Of a DNA stretch of 64,000 nucleotides, positions 1 through 13,639 are shown in pieces. The DNA is from Leptoclinus maculatus. Lineage: Eukaryota > Chordata > Actinopteri > Perciformes > Stichaeidae. The notes beneath the pieces are model-generated. The model had not been told where the DNA came from. It did not search any database and saw only the letters and a program-made list of their open reading frames with translations. Made by a program: the position numbers and the translations under genes. The stretch is from the NCBI GenBank assembly GCA_032191485.1, contig JAVDOI010000003.1, positions 14,573,813-14,637,812 on the forward strand, written 5' to 3'. The first letter of the stretch is position 1. Each line of letters opens with the position of its first letter.

Positions 1-3000
1 ATGGTACCTTCATTTGTAAGCAAGTTACTTTACCAGACCACGTCGAAAAAAACTGCTCTCAGGCCAGATTTTTAATTAAGAAGCGAGCCAGAAGGGTTAT
101 TGTTTTCGCTGTGAGGCTGAAAATAAGTTGAAACTTTTCCACGTTCCCTTCATTATGCCAGCCTTCTGAACCCGTTTGTAAATTGCTCTGAAACACTTGC
201 TTTTCTGCAGCAATTTGGAGCATCAGATTGAATTAACCAATATGCCCGTAAGATTTGGCAAGGAGGGTTTGAGTTCTTCATTGGGATGATGAAAGCGCAG
301 TGTGATCCAGGCAGCTGACAAGGTCTCTTATTAACATTGGTTATTATTCATGAAGATTGGGGTCTATACATGTAATTATGATTTACACCAAGATTAATAA
401 ATAAGGAAATGACACATAAACAAATATGTAGGCCTAGTCTCGTGTGTTGACAAATTATGATCAAACTGAAATTCAAACTCTGTATATTTGTTTTTTGTGT
501 ACTTACTTGGTCAAAATTGTTACAACAAAAAAATAAGAGAGTGGAAATGGAAGCTAAGCAGCTTCGACTTTCAAGTGAAATACAAACATATCTGCACGAT
601 TGTCTTCCAAAAGGTTTAAAAGTGACAGATGCCTCTAATTGCTAATGGCACTTAACCACTGCTAAGGGGATAAAAAAAAAATGGGGTAAACGTCTTGTAC
701 CAAAGGCTATAGGGTGCTGTGACGCGCTCAGTGAACCAACAGTGTTGTTTTCGAATAACGCCGTCTCTCAACGGCTGCCATGGCGAAAATATCCACCCAG
801 GTGCTTGAAGCTTAAATGCTGTTGCCACAAATATTTTCTTTTTAATATGTTCTTTTGAAACATTAGCTCTATATCATATACTTTGTATTTCTAAACACAA
901 AAAGTAAAAGGAAAATCTAATTTCCCTTTGACTTCACCATTGAGCTCTGACCACGGTCTAATCCTTCTGAAGTGTTTGTGCTTTATATCTGTGGAGCATG
1001 AGGAAACCGGATGTATGTTGATACATTTCTCACGTGGTGTGTGCAATTGTGTGCACCCCCCCCCCCTACCTCTCACCTCACTTCAGGCCTCCTTTGACCA
1101 TTTTTTCCCCTCATTAAATGTTATTTATGACAGTTTGTTGTGCACTCCCTCTGTTTGACTGAGGTTTAACAGTGTTATGCAACATTGTCCCGTAACACTA
1201 ATCATTAAATTCAATTGATTGGCACATTAATCAGAGGAGTTAATTGGACTAGCACATGAATGCTAATAAGTGTCTGATTTGACAGAAGCAGAAATCGGTT
1301 ATTGGATCGTACATCATCATTATCCACAAACTGCTGTACCCCGTGCAAATACGAAGTGTGATTTCATGTGTATTTCTCAGATAGATGAAGTTCCTTATCA
1401 AGCTTTAATTGGAAGTGTATCACTGAGAATTAGGGGTGGGAGTAAGTAGGGCAAAGTCAATCTTAAAGAATATGAAATTGGATTGAGTTGACGGGTAGAG
1501 AAAGGTGTGAGGTTTTGTTACTTTTTTTCTTTGGTCTGCGTCAGCACTTTGTCCAGCCGGCTTTATTTAGGCAGTTAGCGACATCATTAGCCAGAGTCTT
1601 GGACGGTGTTTGACCTTTTCACCTCGCAGCAATCACACCCTGCATCATTTCCAGCAGACTACCAAGTTTTGTCAAGTCCCTGTGGTACTTTATGAGTTCA
1701 TTAGTAAGGTGATGTGACAGCGCAGCGATTGCCTTTTTCTAAGACGGCAGTGCTGATAAAGAAAGAAACACAAAAAAAACGTCAGAGAATCCAAAAGGAA
1801 ATAGCTTTCTGTGTTTTGTTGATAACTTTTACAAGTTATCAGCAGATAAGTTCCCCCTAACAACCGATGACTGTGATGAAGTTGGCATGAAGTGTAGCGA
1901 TTATTATCCTGAGTTCAATGTTCCAGCAGTAAGTTTTAACAATGGTAATGACACCAATCTAGATATGGCGAGGTCAGTCGTATGGTCAGCGATTTAGGAT
2001 GCACGCTGATATCAGCATTTAGCTCGAAGCATGAGCCTGGGTACAACCTCATGGAACCGCTAGTGTGGCTGTAGACTCCTAGTCTTGTTACAGTACATTT
2101 AAACATGACTCATCCCTGTTTAATTGGGTTTCTGTAACATTGAGAATACTCTAAGCATATGTCACATTGCTGGCTCTCTTTATGTCCCCTGTGTTGTGGT
2201 CCTACAGTTGGACTGATCAGCTCTCCTCTCCAGAGGGCTGGCACTCTGCCCCGATGGTAACCTCAATGCCGCGAAGAATTGATCAATTCATATAGTTTGT
2301 AATAAAAACAAGAACAGGATTTTTTTTTCTCTTGTATTTGAATACAAATAACTTTGCTCCCTCAAAAAAAAACATGATTACAAATGCAAATACTGGGCTC
2401 TCTGCACATCCCTACAGCATATGCAGCTGCAGGGATTTGAACTACGATATGCACAATTTATTCATGTGCCACCCATTGAATACATTTTATTGATCCATTA
2501 TTGGTCTGTGACTCCTTCTATTACTCTGCTGATAAACCATGTGTACAAACAAATCTGTAACCAGAGACTATACTGTGGATGTCATACAGTTGATTTCATT
2601 ATAAACAGACAACCTAATATTATAATCTATACACATTTGCAAATGCACTGCTTACAGAATCTGGCTTTTTTGCACCTTTAGACCAACACGATGCCGTAAG
2701 AATAGTGTTTCTGAACTGACACACTTGCCCGGCTAGAGCCAGTGAAGTTGAAAAGATGAGTGAACAGACCGACATGGAAACAGCTACAGTCACTAAGAAT
2801 ACAAAATAATAACTGAATTTCTGTGCCATTACAAAAGTCTTAACCGTCCTGGAGCGGATTTGATCTGACTCACAGAATAATTGAAAACATGCATTGGTTT
2901 TGATGTACTATGACTTACTGTTTACTTTCCAATAAAACTCTGATTCAGAAAGGTCCAATCATTTAAATACTGCAGCAGTGGAGGGGGTAACAAGCTGTAA

Positions 3001-6000
3001 GGGATAATCAGTGCTGATTCACCGCAGCTCACCTCCCAATTTGCACAATATTTCCACATTTTTCTATTCTTTTTCATCTTTTTAATGTCTTTTATGTGCT
3101 TGTGGGGAATTGGAGAGTTTTTTGTGTCTCACAGGGAAAGATATTTATTGTATCTGTAAAAAAAAAAATAAAAAAAATGTTAGAGTTTAAAAGGAAAAGA
3201 AAAGTGGTTATTACTGGCATCCAAGCCGTTCAAATATTCCAGAACAAAATCACAAAAATGGAGGCCGGGATGGGTGCATGGAGGAAAATATTTCAAAATG
3301 AGATGAAAGAAGACCCAATTTGCATTCTCTTGCACTCTCATAGGCATGCAAAATAGAGAAAGAAAAACAAGGCGTCAAAAGCAGCCATATTATATATAAC
3401 TAAAGGGCAGTCAGTGTTAGATTGGCCAATTTGCTCTGGTAGCCTATTCCTGCCTGAAAACCCTGATGTTTAGTTCATCCATGCATCCATTATCCTGATA
3501 CCATTTCCTCCGTCTACACACGCCTCTGACCTCCTCCTATTCTTCCTCTTTGGCTTGGACTCTGATCTGTGGTGTGAAAAGCTCCGACACCCTGGTGTTC
3601 GACAGGAAGAGAGTCCCAGGGTGATGGGACTGAATGTCTTGCCAACACGCACTGTGAAGCGGGCGCCTGTGGAGGTCTGTATGGACCCTCAGATGTGGAG
3701 AACAGAGAGACAGACCCTCCATTAACAACGGCCCTCTGGATCCAGAGACATCCTCAGAGAGACTCTGCCAGTGATGGCCACCTGCCCGATTTATGCACAC
3801 ACACAAACAAACATGAATGCACACACATAGAGAACCATGCAAGCTGCGTACACACACACACAAACATCCATGCCTAACTCTTTTTCAATTTCTCAATTAA
3901 TGCCCCTCATTTGCCCTCACACAACACACACACACACACACACGGCCCTGGTCCAGCCATGACACCAGTGTGAGTGATACACAGCACCATTGAAAAGCTT
4001 GCTACAGCTGAGGCCCTGCATTTATATCATTGTGTGGTGCTAGTAGAACAGATGTGGACCCTTACAATGCACCAGCCGTCTAAATCAAGAAATCGCAATC
4101 ACACACACACACACAGACACACACACACACAGTGAAAACCCACACAGACGTATTTCACTGCTGATAAATCTAACAGTGGAAACTATGAAAACTCACTTGA
4201 TTGAAACTCATTTGATTGAAAGCCTCGACGCTATCCGTTTCCTCAGCAAGGCTTGACTGAAAAAAAACCAGCCATCTTTGATGAGAATGTTCTTGCAATC
4301 AGCCTTTGCAAGACCAACAATACATAAACACAGCCTGAAAGTCCACCAAAGAATAGAGGTATAAGTGCCTCCATTTTACGGCCCTCATTACCTGCAGCAC
4401 TTTCTTTCTATTCACCGGTGAGACGCTAATCATGCAATACTCCAACGAGTAGCTGTATGTGCCGAGTCTAAATTTCCATTCAGCGCAAAATGTCAAGTTG
4501 TTTGTATGCTTCGGAGCCTTGAAATCATTCGTTAATACGTCGCCTGCTCTTTTGAAGCGCGGGCGGTGTCCAAACACGATTGCTGATCACAGTTATTATA
4601 CGACAGGTTGCTGTATGGGCCGAGGGTAGGCAGGAATTATACACCACATCTCGTTCTCTCTTTATATCCACCTCTGTCACCCTCTTTCTTGTGTGTACTC
4701 GTGTGTACTTGTATGTACTTGTGTGTACTTGTGTACGCGTACGTGTGTGTGTGTGTGCACGAGTTTTGTGTCATCGATTTTGTGTGTGTGTTCAGCGTGC
4801 GTCGGGTCTGTTGCGTTTACCAAAAGCATGGACTGAAAAGATTGATAGGGGTGATCGTTTCAGAAACATGTAATTCATCAGCACTTGACAAATCCATATC
4901 TGACACAAACACCATCCCCAGCAGCTACACCTTCCTTGTGTTTTTTGTGTTTCACTCTTGATGAAATCTATGATGTGAAATGTGTGTTTGTGTGTATCCA
5001 TGTGTGGAACAGAGAGCGGAGGGTGTGGTGGGGCCTCCATTTGAAAGCAGAGGGGGATTGACAGTACAGGATTGGACAATATTTATCTACAACAGAAGCC
5101 GAGGAAAATAGGTTTGTCCCTGATGACATTTTCATCGATTGAAACATGTAGTGCCCCCCTTCCCACTGAAAATGACTAATCTTAGGACGGAGGTAGCGGT
5201 TTTTGTTCTTGGGAGGTCAAGGTGCCATGTCCACATGTTGGGCTCTAGATGAATTCTCGGTTTTATCCCTACGTGGATTTTTCAATCTTGCCTCCAACTG
5301 AACTGAAAAGAAAGGGGGGAAAAAATGAATATAGGAAACAAATCCCCTCAAATACCACCCGTTTGCTGTTCTTTTCATGAAAATGGCCAACAAGATGTGA
5401 ATGAAAAGCAAAAAGGGACAGTTTCTAATGCACCATGAAGTAGTTTTTAATGTCACAGAATAAGAAAATAGTAGGCACCATCAGCTGAGTCTCTGTATCT
5501 CTCTCTATTCAAATGCTTAACATTTCATACATATTAAAAGTCACCTTAAACATACTTATTCTCTCCTGACCTTAACTGTGTTTCATGGAGGAGCATGGAG
5601 GAAAACACAGGGTCATTACCAGAGAAGGAAAGCCTTTATTTCTTGGAAGGTTTAAGAAGATTGACATCTACAGTTTATACTGCGCTGCCATAAAAGGGTT
5701 CACAAATGGACCGATTTTGGGTCAATGTGCATTTGGTCGACATCATCCTGGTGTTGTTGAGCGGTGTGTATGGAGTCATTATCATCTTGGAATATGGGGA
5801 ACATCATGAAGGAACAGTGTTCACACCATAGGGTGCATCTGGTCACATAAAATGGCATTATAGTGCTTAGTTATGGGACCCTGCAGAGCGATGAATGGAC
5901 CTAATGGCAGCAAGAACACAGCAGCCTGTTACCATTCAGATTCTCCATGTTCAGCAGATGGCATTGTGGCATTCTGGGTCGAAGCATCAATTGGCTTTCG

Positions 6001-7731
6001 ACAAACATTAACTCATTCTAATGTGCTAAAAATGAGACTCAGTAGACCAAATGGGTCCAAGGTTTGTGAATACATTAGGTTATTCATCTGTGTGTATTGG
6101 CTTGTATATAGTTTCTGGCTAGCACACTTACCTGAGGTTACCAGATTTGACTGACACCAAAATTACCGGTCAGGTCAAATTGTTATAGATGGCAAAACAT
6201 TCTGACGGAAGTCAACGTTTACTTTGAGTTTCACACGGGCCGTAAAAACAGCGGATTCTTAGTTAAAAGTCCTTTATCTGTTTGACTCCCACCCGCTCTA
6301 TACCACGTGCTCTTACCGTCCACTAACGCCGGCGGAGGATGTACATTTGAGTTAGTTGAAAGCCTGTTGCGTCACATACCGTCGCTAAAGGAGACCTACG
6401 TGCGCCGATCTCCGATGCCGAGGGGCACTGACAAAGCGGCAGTATTTGACGAGCTGGGAGTGAGTTTGGGTTGTAAAAGACACATTTGTTTTGCCTCATT
6501 TCGGAGAATGTCATATTAAGAAGTGAATAGAAATGACACACACACACACACACACACAAAATAAATAGTTTGTCACCTAAATGTAGATAACTAGTCTCTT
6601 TCTTTTGACCACTAAATATTTTTTGAAATGTTTTTCCAGCATCAACGCCGTCTCACACTCACAGACTACAAATCTCAGTCACACTTCGTCCATTGTTCCA
6701 ACCTTGTTTTCTCATTAAGCCCTCCCCCTCAGACACATCTGCTTGTTCATCGGCCCCCAGAGGGTCATGTTCAACAGTTACACCCCTCTCTGGTGAGTTC
6801 AAGGTAAATTCCAGCCGGATGCGGTCACGGTTCGCTGAGCATGGAGCATTCGTGCCGATAAACGGTACGTGAGCTATGGTTCTAGGATGGTTTTTGGTGA
6901 AAATCTGTTAACTTTTCCAAATCCTCGTGCAGAAAAGTGAATACTGTTGAGAAAAAGCTTTGGCAGTTAGTGTGTCAAGGTAATTCTCAAAGAGTCGCAT
7001 ATTTTTCCCAGTAGATATGCAGATTTTATGTGCTGTAATCATTCCAATATTCTGTTCCTCTGAAATTAATTTGAAACTCTCCTTTTTTCCACTGCATTCG
7101 AATCGCTCTCTGCCAAAGACCCAATGTTTCTCCCTCGGCAGTATCTGGGGGATAGTGACTCATTGAGTCATGTCATTAGATAATGGGTTTGGAGGAGTTA
7201 TCCAAATAAACACAGTTCCTGGATGTAAAATGGAGGTAGAGAGTTCAGTGTTGTTTTTTTTGCGGGAATACCAGGGGATTTCCAGCGCTGCTGCAGGGCC
7301 CATCTGTTGTAGATCGAAGCAGCCTCACAGAACCACTGACCCATAGCCCAGCTGCCCTGTCACAATATTGTTTTTAAAGGCACAGCAGCCATCTGCACCT
7401 TATTGCAAGCGGCTCACAAGATATTCGGTGTAATGCCAACAGTAAATATACAGTATCGCTCAAAAGCAGCTGAAGTTCATCATTTACTTGTTATTGATCA
7501 GCTCGGTTCCCCAGTGATCACAGCAGTGTGTTGGCTCCTGTTCATTGCGTGGGATGTATGATAGCGCCTTCAGCACAGAGTCACCTTTGATTGCATTTCA
7601 ACTGTATTCACTCAGTCAATATGACCATTAAACAACTCGACACATTTACATATTTCAAAATGCAGTTAATCAAGATACTGAATAAATTATGTCCATGTGT
7701 AATTTGTTGCTTTTAGTGAGATGGTTATAGT
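1..7731. other. intergenic, no gene seen
   Basis: No frame here has a recognisable domain. Contents: a C-run at 1057-1066, a small palindrome GATAACTT-TTAC-AAGTTATC at 1821-1840, short CA tracts (3927-3944, 4100-4131, 6537-6558), a TG-rich stretch at 4690-4790 and a CpG-containing segment at 6290-6460 that looks like a degenerate dispersed repeat. Confidence 0.6.
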
Positions 7732-7735
7732 TTAA

Positions 7736-8284
7736 CCCTCCTGTCGTGTTCGGGTCAAATCTGACCGATTTACAACTTTAATCAATCATAAATATTGTGT
7801 TTTACATCTGATTACCTCAAGGCCTCATGATATCCTCCACACTAGGCATTTGAACATATCAAATTGCTGATCACCATTTTCATTGAATTTTTTGTGGTTT
7901 AGTCAACTTTGTAACACCCATCGTGTTCCCGGTCATAAGTGACCGCCATAGGAAATGAATGGGAAACACTAGATTATGTCCATTCATCAGATGGAAAACA
8001 TAATTTTTGAACCAGATGAAGAGGAGATTGAACCGGAGATAGAGGAAGATGTCTCAGAAATTGAAGGCAACATTGATCCTGATTTTGATCCGGACTATTA
8101 TGAGACTGACCAGGCACCTGAGGTGACATTCCAGTCCAAGGGTGGCAACTTGCTCTGGTATTCACCAATAAACTCTGGTGATGATTAATGTTTTTTGTGT
8201 TAATGTAAGAGCAGTTAAAACAGACCGGTCAAATTTGACCGGGAACACTAAAGTAAGGGGGGTGAAACGAACACGACAGGAGGG
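7736..8284. mobile_element. piggyBac-type non-autonomous element with TTAA target duplication
   Basis: A 549-bp unit starts with CCCTCCTGTCGTGTTCG (7736-7752) and ends with its perfect 17-bp reverse complement (8268-8284). TTAA flanks both ends (7732-7735 and 8285-8288), the target duplication of the piggyBac superfamily, whose ends start with CCC. Subterminal palindromes GGTCAAATCTGACC (7753-7766), GGTCATAAGTGACC (7931-7944) and GGTCAAATTTGACC (8227-8240) sit in repeated context (GTGTTC..GGTCA). The intact ends suggest a fairly young copy. It is too short to encode a transposase of about 500-600 residues, so it would need one in trans. An acidic frame inside is described separately. Confidence 0.85.
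7976..8188 (+). pseudogene. acidic frame inside the piggyBac-type element, probable N-terminal transposase remnant
   Basis: A 70-codon frame starting MSIHQMENIIFEPDEEEIEP. It is very rich in Asp and Glu up to about residue 48, then reads APEVTFQSKGGNLLWYSPIN and stops after SGDD. Acidic N-terminal regions followed by a short Trp-containing motif are common at the start of piggyBac-derived transposases (PGBD4-like), so this is likely the N-terminus retained after an internal deletion removed the catalytic domain. No catalytic Asp residues of the DDD domain are present. The position inside the inverted repeats supports this; it could also be chance, as the frame is short. Confidence 0.5.
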
Positions 8285-8725
8285 TTAAGGCACCTGCAAC
8301 CTGTTGTCAATCTTCTTAGATAATATGCTGCCTGTTCATTTCTGGAGGCTGCACTTGAATGTAATTTTTAGGGGATACATGTTTATGTAAAGCTGGTGTC
8401 TAAAAGGTTTTAAATAAAAACATAAAAAACTGTATCTGTGTTGTGTAATATTGCGATAAACGCACAAACTGGCATATTTATGCGCATCAAAAGAAAGTCA
8501 AGAATATACTGGTGTAAGATGGGAATTTTAATTTCTATAAATCTAAATCAGTCATCATATGGCACTTTTGCCACAAATCTGCAACGTAGCTGTAGATCTC
8601 TCAAGGCTTTGAAGGGGTACTGCAGTCATTTAGCATTACATATTCACATAAAGTTGGGGGACATGTGCAGCAGAGGCTGAGATACTCAACTTTTAGACCA
8701 TAGTCAAGCTCCAAAAATGCTGAAT

Positions 8726-8745
8726 CCTACACTTCCCATAATGCA
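8726..8745 (+). promoter_or_regulatory. ZNF143/Staf-like motif
   Basis: CCTACACTTCCCATAATGCA closely follows the ZNF143 binding consensus ACTACAATTCCCAGAATGC. In fish such motifs are often carried by dispersed repeats, and the surroundings (8600-8860) look repeat-derived, so function is unproven. Confidence 0.35.
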
Positions 8746-11700
8746 TCTTTATAGTGTCTCTTTTATCACATGTACACGTCCCTTTCTGGAAGAATGCCCC
8801 AAGCCTTCAAACTCCGTGTCTGCAGTTTGTGAGACAGACTTGCTGTTGTGCGTTTTTCTCTCCATATACCCAACACGAGATAACCAGGATGACATCATCA
8901 TATTTTCTCGTATTCTCAGCGCAAAATGGCCTTTGAATTTTCATTGCTAGTTTTCGTTATCAGTTCTGCTGACAATATGAATTTAAGTGCTTTGAACAGT
9001 GATATCTTTATAATTATGTTATTATTGACTTTTGTATTTAAATTGGGTCTAATTGTACATGATAGTTTGATTAGTAGAATACTGATGCCAGTTTGTGGTC
9101 ATAAATTCACTTGTCATGGGCATCCTGGTTGGGCTCACAGGCCCCTGATGCATTCTTTTATCATTCTCAAACTGTTCCGAGAGCTGATGCACCTCCAAAC
9201 AAATAAAACCAAAGAACCAAAAAAAAAAAAAAGTGTTGGAAACCCTCTTCCCCTTTACATTATTAATGACATGACGCAAAATATCTGCTACGGAGGCATT
9301 TTCATATTATGTGGCAGTTATTTCAACACTGCAAAGCAACAGAGAGGCAGATCTGAGTGTGTTAACAGACTCACTGAATCTCTAACAAATATCCTCATTT
9401 ATCAAATAATATACATCATCTCTTCGAAGCACTTTTTTCCCCATGCATGGCTGTACTTTTCACTACACCTTTTACTTTTCCACTTTCTCACAGACTGCAC
9501 TAATGCACGTGTCCCTCTACATGATCATTTCATTGTCTCTCTCAGCCCATTTCCCTTCTGTCCGTGTGTCATTTTAGAAATAAACCTCTAAAACACTCCT
9601 GCATTTCTTCTTTTTCAAACGTTTTGATTACTCAAGTGCATCTGTAATTGAGTAATCAGTGACGGACACTCGCGTGAAACTGTATGTCAGATTTACGTGT
9701 TTTTTTTCTTCCTTTTTACTGTCTGAGCCGGTGGCCATAGTGTATTGACAGGCTAGCTGTGGCGAGGCCTGGCTGAAAGGCTATCAGGGCTTTTAGTCGC
9801 GCCCTCGTTTAGACAGATTTGAAAAGAGGAGCTTGGCCTCTGTGGTTATTGCTGCACGTTAGAGGGAGTGAATATAGATTTTATCCTCCCCACCTCCCAC
9901 CTCTTTTTTTTGCTTTCGGGTCCATTTATCTCTTTCCCTCTCTCTCTCTCTCTCTCTCTCCCCCTGTCCTTGCAATAATGACGGCAATTCATATTGAATT
10001 TCTCTATTCTCTGAAAGTGATGAAGATGAGGCATCGGAGGGCAGGAAGCAAAAGTTGTGAGGCGGCAGTTCATGAAGAACAAAACTGCACCGGGGAAAAT
10101 AGAGGTGGCGGTGGGGTCCGCAGGAGAAAGGGGAAGAAAATACATGAACTGTGGAATAGGATTGAAGCATTTCCTTTGATTGATTTTTGAAAGACAAGGT
10201 AGAACGAGGGGGGGGGGGGGGGGTGGGGGGGGTGACTGACTGGGAAGTGGAGAGAGGAGTTGAAGGAATGGGTTGTGATGAGTGATGAGAGCACGTGGAG
10301 GAAAAAGTGGAATAAGCTCCACTGCGCTGGACTTCATACCCCCATTTTTCCCGATCTTTAAAGTTTCCCGATAACGAAGTGAAAGAAATTAACACATCTG
10401 TTCGATAGCAAAGAGAAGACATCCGCATCCTCTTGCTAAAAATGAGGATTGTAGAAGACCTGGGATACTACATTAGACAACATGAAGATAAAACTGTCAC
10501 AGGTAAATGAAGAGGGTGAAGGATGGGAGCAAAATTGAGAATGAATGGGAGAGAAAGCATGTGAATCCTTTACCTGAGCTGGTGTGCTTCACTCTGAGGC
10601 TCATCAATAACTCAGACATGATGGGACATCTTTCCCTCTCCCCCTGCTCTTACATTCTTTTGGCAAAATCTTCATACGTGGTCAAATCAGGAACCCCACC
10701 ATATTTGACTTTTGCCCTGAGGATTCACTCCTCGTGCACACGTCATGTATAATGTGGGATTTCTGCTGGTGAGACTCCCCTTATTTACCCGTCTACTTAT
10801 TGATGCCCATGTTTAAAATATTGGGATACGAGTACAGCAGCACAGAAAGTTAAATTAAATGGGGTTAATTATTCTCATAAATAAGTTATCAAACTTGCAG
10901 AAGGCTCTTGGTTTTACATTAAAAAAAATGTATGGCATGTTTTTAATGCAGCTCTCTCACCAGAAAAGAGAGCTGTCGAAATATTGACTTACAAGCGATT
11001 AAAATAGTATCATCAACATTTAAATATCAAACGATGACTGGGGATATGCCCAAGCACTGCAAGTGAAGATGCCACAAATCATCAGACAAAATGTTAAGTC
11101 ATCCATTTTTTAACAATACAGTTAAAACAAATAACACAGTAAACAATCAATTACATCAAATATTTGGTGTATGTTGTGGTGTACTAATGTTATTTTATAT
11201 TGTTTTGAAGATACTTTAACTGTGAGTTGGATTTGCAAAACAATTTCTCCAATTAGGCAATACAAATTTGAACTGAAGTGAAAAGAATTTGATTTCAATT
11301 GAAGGCAACGTAGCAACAGCCAATCACAGGGAAGACTCAGTGAGCGGGACCAATAACGTTGGAGTGGATGTTGGTACTCAGCTGTGCTTCAGTGTAACTT
11401 GTCAGTGGGTAATTAGGTCAGCTTGTTACATCAAACAACACAAACACCCTCGTGGCCCCACAGTCCGCTGCATGAAGACAAATTAAGGCAACAGCCTTGA
11501 AAAGCAGAAACATCTTAGAGCTGCAGAAGAGGGAGGGGACACCAACTATTTAAAAGCTCAAGAGCGTTGTCAAGTGATAACGGAGACTTTTGTGTGACTG
11601 GTTTGATCTCTGCAAATACAAGCTTAAGTATCCTTCAGCAGAATACTAGCACAAAGCTCAGTTTTTAAATCTTTATTAAAAAACGGATAGTTCCCCATTC

Positions 11701-12729
11701 TTAAATACTCTCTAAACACACAGCTGTGACCGCATTACAGAAGTATCACTGTGCCAAATAGACACCTTTTGTCTCAAAATGTCATTTTTGCTGTGAATTG
11801 TGATTGACTTGTTGGGCTAAGTGTGGATAAGTGGTTGGAAGAGAGTGACAGGATAGAGAAGGGAGATTAAAAAAAGAAAGGAGACACGCTAAAATTAAAA
11901 AAAAAAACAGCGACATGATGAAAATGATGTGATTTTTATCTTATCTTTCTCCTCACGTATACTAGAGAGCCCAGAGGGGTGATTAAAATGCACCTGTCCA
12001 GAGTCAAACACCCCTGTGATTGAACACTACTTCAACAATCGCACAATTAATGGCAATATCCAGATAAATGTTATTAATCACCCCCAATCATGATTTCCAC
12101 TGCGTCTAATGTGTTGCGTCATCTATTCGTCTGTCTGCTAAATGTCACCGAAGAACCACATTACTGGGCGGAAGAAGAATTGGTAAGGCTTTCGGGGGCC
12201 GTTCACAAGCCGTGTTTCTGGGGCCCTTTTTTTTTTGCTGTCAAAAACATGTGGAACGCCCTCAATAGCGAGAGCGACACCGGTGCGGCACTCAAGCGTT
12301 ACCTAATGCCTGTTTATCCAACAGCTGCTCCCCGAGATAAAAATAGTACAACTTTTGTAATGCTGCAGAACGCACAGCACGTCATGTGATGAGAAATAAC
12401 CAAACAACAGCCAGCAGATATATTTACATTGTTCCATAAATAATCGGTAAATATATGGCGAAGACAGTTTAGAGCTTTAAGATCCATCCCATAGACTGTC
12501 ACAACATCCGGTCGAAAGGTCAGCCAAAGTGACACAGAGCAGTAAAGCTGTTCAAATATATTTGACTTTATTTTGACTTCCTTTAGTTTCATCAGTGAGG
12601 CTTATTGCTAAATTACCGCAACTTCATCATCGCAATGTGCAGGTTTTGGTTGCAGGAGAGCTAAATTATTTGGAAGATCCTAAATTGTTATCCTCTTTAT
12701 TCCATAAATTCACATCTTGTTCCCCAGTA

Positions 12730-12731
<2 letters not shown>

Positions 12732-12806
<75 letters not shown>
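12732..12806. repeat. (TA)n microsatellite
   Basis: About 75 bp of uninterrupted alternating TA. Confidence 0.98.
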
Positions 12807-12810
<4 letters not shown>

Positions 12811-13607
12811 TGTATTAAATAATGTACTGGTTGAACCTATACAAATGATTACACCGTTACTCCGGAGTAATCATGTTGTAAGATGCTGTAATCTAAAGCG
12901 CTACATAATGATTATTTGCATTTTTTTGTTGCTTCGTGTTTATCCTGTGAAACGCAGCCAGGTATATATAGTAGCCGCTCGAGGCCGTGATTTACAGTGA
13001 TTTTACAGCTCAGAGATGTTGTCAAACACTTTGCATCGTGCCTATCAACCCCCTTAAATATTCAAATTATGGACTTCACATTTTAAAATGAACGATCTAG
13101 GCAATTATGTATTTATTAATGAGAGATAAATTATGTGGACAAATAAATACAAGAAAAGAGACAAAGGAGGCAAAGAATATAAGAAGAAAGATGGATGATT
13201 TCCATCAGCCAGGTCAGCCCCGGGGGGCTGCAGGGCTACTGTGACAATCTCACACACAAACACACACACACAAGCTACCCTTCTACCAGACTTCAAACCT
13301 TTAAAACCTTTCCTTTCTGTTTTCTTCCCACCAGCTGCCTCTAAATGGAGGGGGGGGGTGTAAGTTTTTCTCTATAAAATGAGACAATAAGTCTCCGGTT
13401 CTCTCTGCTCTTTGCATTCAGAAAGATAGTACAAGTCACAGCCAGGGCGCAGAGATGAATGTGTATGTGCATTTTAGTATATATGTATGTGGGTGTGCCC
13501 AAGTATGTATGTGTGGTTGAATTGTTATCTGAAAGGCACCATACTTTAACTGGAAAATGCTACAATAACTGCGACAACATCGCGCAACACCGCAATGATT
13601 ACCGTTT

Positions 13608-13639
<32 letters not shown>

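Noticed and set aside
5585..6154. Two plus-strand frames (74 and 93 codons) that faintly recall transposase debris
   Set aside because: No motif or terminal repeat could be confirmed, so no element is called.
9846..10428. Overlapping minus-strand frames of 163 and 189 codons rich in Pro and Ser
   Set aside because: They arise from a G-run, a CT tract and purine-rich DNA being open in several frames at once; no domain is visible.
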